NCBI RefSeq assembly: GCF_932526225.1
Contig: NC_064036.1
Location: 9,865,519 to 9,929,518, forward strand
Direction of reading: 5' to 3'
Length of the DNA stretch: 64,000 nucleotides
From: Nematostella vectensis
Taxonomy: Eukaryota > Cnidaria > Anthozoa > Actiniaria > Edwardsiidae
Under the pieces are notes generated by a model. That model saw only the letters and a list, made by a program, of their open reading frames with translations. It was not told where the DNA came from and searched no databases. The translations under genes and the position numbers were made by a program. Numbering within the stretch: the first letter of the stretch is position 1; each line of letters starts with the position of its first letter. Positions 41,972-51,305 of this stretch are shown in pieces.

Positions 41972-44887
41972 ATGTGGGTCACAAAGACTCGCGAAAGGTT
42001 CCAAGGTAAGTCCACGTTTGACTATTTCTTGAGGATTAGATTTGGAAAAGCTGGCGCAGTCTATATCTTTCAAGTAATCTTTTATCGGCAATTTGTAAAT
42101 ATACTGGTCAAACTAAGACGTTTGCTATAACTTAATACGGTATTACTCGCCAGTCAATGTAATAAGGGAAAATGTGTTTTATTTAGGCTCCAACTAACCA
42201 AAAGAGAAAAAGAGAAGGGTATTCCATTCTAAAAATGACACTATTCTAAATTGTTTTTATAAATAACTGTCCTTTTTGTGTTATTTATTTACATTTGTTT
42301 TAATTATTGAAAACACTTTTTATTTAGTCTCGACCTTTAATAAAATATCAGTTGCTCTTTTCCTTTTAGACTTCTCGATGTTTTGCACGCCATTTTGCGA
42401 GGTAATCAACCGTTTTATGACGACACTAGTCACCAGTTTTACTCGGCGTCGTGCTCCAGATCCCTGGTTTCCCGACAGCCTCCTGCGCCCCTCTCTACAT
42501 GTGCGAGATCTCGCCTACCTCAGCACCATACCCCTGATGGCCATTTGTATTTACGTCATATCCGGTGACGTCACACACGGGCCGCTAGTAGTTCTGGGAT
42601 TGTTCATGATGACGTTGAGCTTATCGATCGCTGCGTTGTGTTACGCGGAGTTCTGTAGTCGAGTTCAGATGTGTGGCTGCGCGTATGTGTATTGTTACGT
42701 CGCACTGGGAGAGATATGGGGTTACTCGGTCGGCTGGAGTCTGCTCCTAGAGCATCTCCTCGCAGCGGCAAGTGCGACGAAGCTGTGTTCTCAATACATC
42801 CATGTATTGTGTAATGGGACTATATACACAGCCACTGAGGTCAGTGCCATAACTTGGGAAGTGAAAGGAGTAGGGACTGTCCCAGATATTCTATCCCCAC
42901 TTCTTGCTGTAGTAGCAGGGGCATTAATGTGCGTGGGTCCAAAGTGTACCAGAAGACTTTACGCCGCTTTCTTCCTCACTACAATCACAGCATTGAGCTT
43001 GATGGTACTCGCAGGACTGGTCAACGCCGGGCACTGGCTCGAGTACTTACCACGCAACGATTCTATCAGCACTAATCATGTCAGGGAGACATTCGCCGCA
43101 GCTGCGATGGCCTACTACGCATGCTCAAACCTGGAACTCGTCACTATAGCAACAGGAGAAACGGAAGAATCCCAGACACGTTCGCCGTTGGGGATTCTCT
43201 TATCGATGGCTGTAGGGACGTTATTTGTGTGGGGAGGAAGCGTGATCATAATGCTTATGGTACCACGAGGAATCAGCATGGCGGAAGCTTTTTCTGTGTC
43301 GTCACATCCCGTTACACGTTACGTCATCATTTTTGGTGGAATTACTTCCGGTTTCGGTGCGCTATTATCGTTATTATTTGCCGTGTCCAGACAGACTTAC
43401 TTACTGGCCACGGAGGGATTCGTGTTTGGGTTTTTCGGGAACCTAACGGCGGAGGGTCGCATTCCTGCGCGCTCTGCGCTCATAGACGCGATTCTAGTGG
43501 GGCTAATTACGCTGGTTTTAGACATCAAGGCACTAATCAAGATGTTAGGGTTAGGGACTTTACTCGCGCATAACCTGGTAATGGTCTCGGTTATCATGAC
43601 GCGCTACCAGGTCGGGGTGCCCAGTGTCAAGTACGAAGTGAATGAACAGACGCGCAAGACGGACCAGTGGCTACGGTACGTCTTCTACACGCCTTCGACA
43701 TCAAAAGATGACACGGAAGACGATAAAGTCACATGTTACGAGCGTAAGAAAGATCACTCCCCATGGTACCCCACCCCCGCCACAAATCTCCGTGCTAACG
43801 TCGCCATGGTGATAGCCGTAGTAGGGATGCTTGGCTTGTGTATGACTCTAAGCATGTCGCTACAACCCCTCGCTAATTTTGATCCCTGGACGCTGTTCCT
43901 GGTCGGTGTTTTTGGGATGGTGTCGGCGGTGGGTGTGGTGATGCTTGTGCTGCAGCCGAGGAATGATGCCGTCTTCCCTGTTATGGTACCCTGCGCACCT
44001 TTTTTGCCGTTGCTCGGGGTGTTTCTAAATATCATGCTGGTCGTCATGTTGGGATACCAGGCCTTCGTTAGGGTTATCGTTTGGTTAATCATAGGTGAGT
44101 GAGGGGTTGTAATGTTCTTTTCAATTTTTTTTTACATCAAACTGTTCACCTTAAACGTCTCTTAGCCAGAACGTCTCTAGTTCATTGGCGCGTTTTCAGG
44201 ATAAAAAGCCACTTGTTAACAACCATAGGGATGTTAGAGGCGTTCGGACTGGTTTCGCCAAAATATTCTCTTTTTTTCATTTAAAGCTTATAAATTCATA
44301 TATACCCACCAGGCATAAATAAAGATGGGGCGGAACCAGGATTTTTTTCAAAGGGGGATACAGTATGCTATCGGAGGGAGAGGGGGGCAGTATGCAATTG
44401 AGGTGGGGAGTTGCAGCATGCAACCGGGGGGGTGGTATGCAGCATGCAATCACTGCGCTCTATGTAGAAAAAAAAGAAACTTTATTCTCTGGCGCGTACA
44501 CAGAGGCACCCCACCCCACCCCCCCCCCACCCCCTTGGCGGCCAAAAAGTGGGTTATTTCTTATTAAGGAATCTTCAAATACTATGCTTTTTCCATATGA
44601 TACCTATGACTGTGCCCCCCCCCCCCCCCCCCCCTTCAGCCAATCCTGGGTACGCGCCCGATTTAATTAACTTCTGAACTCGACTCTTGCCAGGGCTGAT
44701 GCTGTATGGTTTGTACGGATACCGCTACAGTATCGAGGCCACGAGACAGGGCGCAGAGACATCACACAAAAAGACAGACTTTATCAAACTACAGCCTATC
44801 CCTGTGGCACAGCATGTAGAACAACAACAGCCTAACCCCTCCCCCCCCTGCGGGAAGAAGACTCTCCCTGTAGCTATAAGAAACTAG
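41972..44887 (+). CDS. Divergent cationic amino acid transporter-like protein (SLC7/CAT family)
   Basis: APC-superfamily permease with about 14 predicted spans. Exons: 41972-42005, 42370-44094, 44694-44887; in frame, 650 aa. Family features kept are ALCYAEFCSRVQMCGCAYVY in TM2-TM3, the TRYQVGVPSV segment, and the C-terminal YGLYGYRYSIEA shared with the neighbouring paralogue. The TM1 Gly-rich motif that binds the amino-acid backbone in APC transporters is gone: where the paralogue at 45783-48274 has GVGTVVGAG, this protein has STIPLMAIC (residues 63-71). In TM6, FVGFD of the paralogue is CSNLE here. The frame is intact and hydrophobicity is preserved, so it is not simply a pseudogene. It may have a changed substrate or no transport role. 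The last intron (phase 1) is at the same site as in the paralogue, supporting local duplication. Confidence 0.85.
44324..44490. mobile_element. Left part of a family C-like element
   Basis: It begins GGGGCGGAACCAGGATTTTT, like the family C terminus, followed by G-rich sequence containing repeated GCAGTATGCAAT and CAGCATGCAA phrases. No matching right end is seen before the family B element at 44491, which may have inserted into it. It lies in the last intron of the transporter. Confidence 0.4.
44491..44660. mobile_element. MITE family B, inverted copy
   Basis: The left GGCGCGTACACAGAGG and right CCAATCCTGGGTACGCGCC are inverted repeats. The inside GTGGGTTATTTCTTATTAAG then AATACTATGCTTTTTCCATA is the reverse complement of the core at 13875-14047. 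It ends about 33 bp before the last transporter exon. Confidence 0.75.
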
Positions 44888-45782
44888 CAGCGCAGAGCAT
44901 TTATTTATTTTTTCCATTTATTTATTCATTTCCACTAAATAGTTCAAATGAGCACAAGCATGACACAAAAAGGCAACGGTAATTCCTCATGTTCCGCGCA
45001 ACAATTAGATATACAATTTTCTATAGGTTGATATTATTTAAAGAGCAAGGGGAACATAACTCTTGGAAATGGTATCAATACAATTTGGGGGAAAAGTTAT
45101 CTGCATGTGTCATGCAAAAACAGGGAAATAAAATTGAGCAAAAGGTAATTTTTTCAATACTCCGAAAATATAGTATAAGTATAAGAATGGAGGAGCAATC
45201 CAGTAATTGATAGTATCATTATTTGAATCAGGACTATGAAGCAAAACTGAAAATAAAAAGCTAAAAAAATTTTTCCTGTTCCATTGGTATTCAGGCGGCC
45301 TTTTTCATTTGGTTCACACGAAAGCACCATTATTTATTTAAACTTTATTGATAGATTCTTTATTTTTAACCTTATTATCACTGTACTCTTAATGCTGGCT
45401 TCAACTCTATAGTTTATAGATAACCTTATACACAACAAAACCCCGATACTATGTATATGATATGCTGATATAGTATTTGAAATTCGAAGAAACGTGAACA
45501 ATAGAAGCGTTTTAAAATTAGAACAAGAATATAATTCACTTTTCGGGTTTCTGTCTATTTACAACTTGTCGGGAAGGGAGATTTAGGAGTGCGTGAGGCA
45601 TTACTATCGAAAAGATTTTCTAACGCTGAATTTTATGAACCCTCGCCTGTAGCCTGCCTATGTATATCAAGAAGATATCATGGAGTAAAACTGAAAGCGT
45701 ATATCGCTTAATGTTTGATGCTAGCACACAACCTTTGCTTTCAAATTGAAGGTCACCCTTCTTCTCCCCCCTTGGGAGTAGT
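44888..45782. other. Convergent 3' flank between the two transporter paralogues
   Basis: It holds the 3' UTRs of both SLC7-like genes, which end at 44887 (+) and 45783 (-). The sequence is AT-rich. Nothing else is recognised. Confidence 0.6.
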
Positions 45783-48274
45783 TCATTCTTCGAAATGCTG
45801 TTCTTCTACGATCTGTTGGATGGGCGGGGTCTGTGGTATGATGTACTGTGTTGGATTGTCGTCCTGTTTGAGGCCCTCGATGCTGTGTCTGTAGCCATAC
45901 AGGGCGTAGATTAACAGGCCTAGAGAAACAAAGTTAGAACATGATAGTTATACAATCAGTCACGCATGTAGTGGCTTTATGTAGTGGCTTAATGTTTAAC
46001 CGCAATGCTGTCGCTGTTTGCACTGGGCTTAGTGATCGAAACACAGATTTTGATATATCAGATGCGAAGGAGGGTGACGAAGAGAGCCACAGATATTTAA
46101 GGGACTTCTCAGGGACAATGTCATATTTCCTCAGAATTAACGCCTCACCTAAAGCTAGCCAGCATCCAAATCGGATATACGTCATGTAGTCGAGCTTGAC
46201 AATCAAGAGCACGTTGACAAACACAGTGAGCGCGGGAAGGTAGGGGCACGCAGGGACCATGAACGGGAAGGTCGCATTATTCTTTGGCTGTCTCTCGAGG
46301 ACCATCAGGGCCACTATGATGACGAGACCAAACAGGCAAGCAAGGAAAATGGCCCAGGCACGTTTGCTGTTGAGTCCTGGGAATGCGAGGGTCATGGTCA
46401 GGCACATTCCCAGAATCCCTAGCACGAGTGCAGTGGTTGCTATGGAAGCACGGCAGCTGGTATTGTCTGTGGGCTCAGATTTGGGATCCAATGATGAAAG
46501 ACTTTCTTCTTTATCTTCCACGCTTGATTCTGTGAGACCTTCAGTTAAGAAACGCATACGGTTAACGGTCTACACTGCATTATTTATGGTTTGGGCAGAC
46601 AGATGGAAAAGCGGTACATAGGGTGTGGTACATAGGGGTCTTACATGTTAAGGGTAGGGTAGGGATTATCATGATAGTCAGTGGGCGGCTCAATCAATTC
46701 CCTGTTAACGCATGATTGGTATTTGGGGAGGTTGGGGTACATGAAAAAGGGTACATAGGGTGTGGTACATAGGGGTCTTACATGTTAAGGGTAGGGTAGG
46801 GATTATTATGATAGTCAGTGGGCGGCTCAATCAATTCCTTGTTAACGCATGATTGGTATTGGGAGAGGGGTACATAGAAAAGGGTAAAGAGTGCAGTCCA
46901 TAGGGTTCTTACATGGTAAGGGTATGGTACCGTTTTACCTTGATAGTCAGTGGGCGGCTCATCCTGTTCCTTCTGGCAGCACATCTTCTTCAGCCAGACT
47001 CGTGTGCGCTGCTTAGACGTGTCATCGCTGTAGGTAACACTCGGCACCCCTACCTGATAGCGCGTCAACAGAACCGCCAGAGCAACCATGGAGTAAGCAA
47101 CCAGCGTACCAATAGACAACATCTCTACCAACTGACGGATGTCCAGCAAAACAGCCAGGGTGCCAATCACTACGTAATCAGCAAGAGCAGCTCGAACAGG
47201 TACGTGGGTGCGATCGTTCACGTGGGCGAAGAACCGGAAGAGCAACCCATCAGACGCCATGGAGTACACGACTCGAGGGGCCGCGAAGGAGTTGCACATC
47301 AGGCAGCAGGAGGTTGCGCACAATGCGCCTACTGAGATGACATATTTAGCAGCGGGGAAACCGCGTGAGACGAAGGCTTCGGCGAGGGGTGCGAAATGGC
47401 TGAGGTTTTGATACGGGATGATTAGTGTAAGGATAGTAGCCACGCCGAAATATGCGAGGAAGCTCACTGCAAGCGAAAGGATTATGCTTTGAGGTAATGA
47501 GCGCTTGGGGTCGATGGCTTCTTCACCGGCTGTCGCGATTGCGTCGAATCCAACAAAGGCGTAAAAGCAGCTGCCGGCTGCAGTAAGAACGCCCCCTACC
47601 CCGTACGGAGCGAACTTCTTCGGGGTAGACCAGTTGGATGTGTCGATGAAGTATAACCCAACGCATATTGTGAACACAATGACTGCCATATTCACGAGCA
47701 GGGTGATTTTGTTGAACCATGCTGAGTGCTTGACACCGAAACAAACGATTATTGTGATTATTGTAGCTATAGCTAGAGCAAGGAAATCAGGAAATGGCCC
47801 CAAAGCTTTCACATGCCAAGTAGCAATATCACTCATGAAGAACTTGTAGATAGCCCCACCGGAAATAGCATTGATATATTCACTGCACGAGCGAGCAAGA
47901 GTCGCGGACGCGATCAAATATTCTAGAATCATGTTCCAGCCAACAATGAATGCTAAAAGTTCGCCTAACGTGACATAAGTATACACATAGGCAGAACCTG
48001 CTTTTGGAATACGGGAACCGAACTCGGCATAGCATAGTCCAGACAACAGGGCAGCTACTGCGGCGATAAAGAACGAAATAACAACGGCTGGACCTGCTAC
48101 ATCTCGCGCCAATTCACCAGTAACAACATACAACCCCGCGCCGACTACGGTTCCAACACCTAGCGAAGTCAAGTCAAATGTGTTCAGGCATCTTCGTAGA
48201 GGGCTGTCTGATGGTCCAAAATCCTGACCCTTCCGGCGAAGTAGATTAAAGCACACTCTTGGACATGTAGGCAT
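45783..48274 (-). CDS. Cationic amino acid transporter (SLC7/CAT family)
   Basis: APC-superfamily plasma-membrane transporter for basic amino acids. Exons in transcript order: 46939-48274, 46149-46529, 45783-45919; in frame, 617 aa, close to human CAT1-CAT3. The TM1 motif GVGTVVGAGLYVVTGELA (residues 39-56) is intact, followed by GLCYAEFGSRIPKAGSAYVY, FYAFVGFDAIATAGEEA in TM6, MASDGLLFRFFA, and TRYQVGVPSV before the long cytoplasmic loop. The C-terminal domain continues through ATTALVLGILGMCLTM and ends EEQHFEE. The start is the first ATG before the conserved PLRRCLNTFDLTSLG. The first intron contains duplicated copies of the exon's own 3' end (46612-46930). It is convergent with its degenerate paralogue. 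The human numbering (CAT1-4 or SLC7A14) cannot be settled here. Confidence 0.92.
46612..46938. repeat. Triplicated ~135-bp unit spanning the end of a transporter exon
   Basis: Three tandem copies share GTACATAGGGTGTGG-like, TTACATGTTAAGGGTA and GATAGTCAGTGGGCGGCTC phrases, spaced 137 and 131 bp apart. The third copy includes the true 3' end of exon 46939-48274 and its donor. In the first two copies the donor is destroyed (ATCATGATAGTC or ATTATGATAGTC instead of TTACCTTGATAGTC on the plus strand). Confidence 0.85.
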
Positions 48275-51200
48275 CTTCCGCTAGCACCTACGCCATGGAA
48301 AGCCGAATATTTTAAAGACAACAGTCAAATAAGGTTAACGAAGCGTGAAAGAATTAAAAAAAACAGTCTTGTCATTTTGTGATTGCTCCATTGCTTTTGT
48401 TAGCATGTAAATATATGCTAAGGGAAATAGTTTATTATCTGATTGCCTACCTTGAGATTTCTTGTTAATTATGTTTATCGTCAATATACTTTTTCGGTGG
48501 ACTTTTACTACTTATGTAAAAGGATAATATGTTTTCTCATGCCTCTGCAAAGGCAAAATGTCTACCCCAACTCCCACGGTCCTCTTTGAACAGCACTTGT
48601 GATCTGTCTATAATATTATGCGGTGAATTATGCGGGTTATAGAGGTAGTTTCTAAGGAGATCTTTGTCATTCTTAGCAATTTTGCACGTCTACAGCACAT
48701 AAACCTCTATTTTGTACGATTTTTTGACGTATCAGATCCTCAAAAAGAAAAATAGTAAAAAAATAAAAATAAAATATTTCTTCTTGTATTTGTAAAGGAA
48801 GATATATGATACAAGTTAGACTACGGGGGGTTAATCGTTTCCTGCACGAATTATAATTCTCAAATTTTTGAATGAAAGATTCATTACGATCAAAAGCAGG
48901 AAAACACGTCCTTATCTTTCTCTCTACCCTCGAATAAATCTGTCTTTTTTGTCCGTAAGAGGAATTTAAAGCATAAAAAGAGAATGCAAAATGTCAATAT
49001 TTAAATTGGTAATCCCTTTTATGTAAAAAATTATCTACTTTGGGGATAGACCTTTATCATTATCACACAATCGAGCGAGCGGGGTGCCGTGCAACTAGCG
49101 CAAAATGGCACAGTCGAAAAATAAAACATGTGCATACTAATACTAAAGTTTAGATGTTTTAAGAACACTCAATAAAAAGTAAACGGTGCTTCCTTCGTTT
49201 GTGAAAAATGCATTCCTGATATTAACTGACACATTCTCAACGTCGGCTGAAGAAAATTATTCTCGATTCTAAGGTCAAATAAAGTGGCAAAGTATCGAAA
49301 TGACTCACCTTGCAAAGAGAACACGCAATGACCATAAGCTGATAAGCTAAGAAGGCTCTAATAGTTCCCAAAACTCTGGCACGGAATAGCCATTTATTTA
49401 GGCATGTTGGTAGATGCCTCAAAGCAATTTGGCCCCTGACCCAGTAATACCGTCGTTTTGAAATGTGATATTTCTATTGTATCGGTCATCCCTGAGATGG
49501 AAGTGAGAGCGTCGGATTTATTGAGAAAAGTTACTGAAGGTCTTTTTGGTTTCCCGAGTAACTAGAATATGAATGGCCTGCTTAAAATAGCTTAGCGTGT
49601 TGGGGAGTAGCCGAGTATCAGGTGACTTTATTTTTCGAAAGTTGGATAGGAAAAATAAGACTACTACTTCTAGGATGGGCGTGTGTTTTGTTGTTGTTGT
49701 GTGTGTGTGTAGGGGGGAGGGGGGTAGATAAGGGAGGGGGGGGGCTGTTTGCTGGCACTGGTGTGGCGATCTTAAAGAAAGAACATGAACAGCACTGTGG
49801 TAGAAAACATAGATATCTTGTCATACATCGGAAATTATCCCTTGGTTTAGCCATTTCGATTTTCCACATGTGGTTCAAGCAAACGGCTCGTAAGAGAATG
49901 TTTGGAGAACGAAATGATTAGATTAAAGGCCATTTCAACTATAAGCTTGCGCACGCACACGTCATTGAAACCTACATCAACTGCATTCTGATAGTTGAGG
50001 TAGGTTTCTAATGCAATGCGCTCGCAAGTATATAACTGGAATGACCTATTCGATCCAGGCTGCTCCTTAGCCTAGGATAAACACCAAAAGCTACGTATAC
50101 TATGCATTTGAAAATTCACAGTGTCATTGCATTCATATTCCCTTTTATTTAATTTTATTGTACAGAAAACAACGTTATACAAACAATAGAATACTTTTAT
50201 ACACTTTTTCCCATCTGAATTTAGTTTAAAGAAAAAAATATTTATGATAAAACTCAGTTCCTACTCTACATAATTAACGCTCTATTATCACTTGATTTTT
50301 GGGAAATATTTCCTTATTTATTTTGATGAAACACCTCCTTTTTCTCTATGTTTCTTAGTCTCAGATAAACACCAAAAGATACTAATACTATGCATTTGAA
50401 AATTCACAATGTTAATGTCGGTACAGTACTGTATTCACGTCTTATTTCACTGAAAACAATAAAACGTAACAATTAACACAATTTTACTACACATCCAGCT
50501 AAAGAAATTCAAAGAATTCAAGTTTTCTTTTACTTTGTCTATTGAAGCAGCAAGTTTCTTGAGCCAAACCCTTTTTTTCTACAGCATGGATCATACTTGT
50601 TGTTAGAAGATGAGAGAAGCAGAGCACTCTCATGTCTTAGTCTGTCGCCGCCCCACAAATGTATCCATGGCCTCGTCACCTCCCAAGAAACGGACGAGCA
50701 TATCAGAGGAATGCGTAGGAATCACTCTGCAAAGCGAATATTCATTGGATTTTTATGGAGATGCTTTGATGTCGGCAGAAAATTTAGTGTAAGCTATGGA
50801 ACCTTACAACAAAATTGCTTTAAATATTTAAAACTTTAATATTATAAATATTCTCTACCATTACCCTTGATGACAGAAGCCAGCTGCATCAAGGGTTGGC
50901 TGTAAGAACTTCTGGCATCCAAACATGCATATTCAACTAAAGCCTCGATCAAATGGAGTTTAGAGTGGATGAGTCATTAATGGGAGCTCCACCCTATCAA
51001 AAGGTTAAAATTATCATTCGAATTTCATCAGGTTTATATTTTGTTCTTGCATAGCACAAATAGACATCTCGAAACAACAATTTTGATCTAAACTATGTTC
51101 CATGGTTTGACGTAACTCATATGGCGGCTGCCTGACACGCCTTCTATGTCTTCGACTCAACCACATGGTAAGGAGAAGAATATTTAGTTCCCAAAATTAA

Positions 51201-51305
51201 AAAATAATTTTATCAGACATTGTCAAATGCAATTCATATGCATGTGCTCTTTGTTATAGATGAGTGCGCGCCCAATATTAATCATATATATTAGAGAGTT
51301 AGTAC
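48275..51305. other. Intergenic region transporter / SDR
   Basis: It holds the transporter's promoter and 5' flank, a dispersed direct repeat (50067-50137 and 50355-50425, offset 288 bp, sharing AGATAAACACCAAAAG-like and TATGCATTTGAAAATTCACA phrases), a G run near 49735, and a small open frame at 50610-50792. No established gene is seen. Confidence 0.5.
50610..50792 (+). CDS. Small hypothetical open frame or orphan exon
   Basis: Not recognised. A plausible acceptor (TTTTTTCTACAG at 50573-50584) precedes it, and a donor-like GT|GTAAGC lies at its end. It encodes up to 60 aa, including MASSPPKKRTSISEE and LDFYGDALMSAENL, whose composition looks more protein-like than random frames nearby. No downstream plus-strand exon could be joined to it before the minus-strand SDR gene. 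It may be a lone first exon, a gene remnant or chance. Confidence 0.2.
   Translation: MREAEHSHVLVCRRPTNVSMASSPPKKRTSISEECVGITLQSEYSLDFYGDALMSAENLV

Noticed and set aside
41972-44887. Calling the divergent amino-acid transporter a pseudogene
   Set aside because: The key motifs are lost, but the 650-codon frame, splice sites and hydrophobic pattern are intact, so I kept it as a coding gene with uncertain function.
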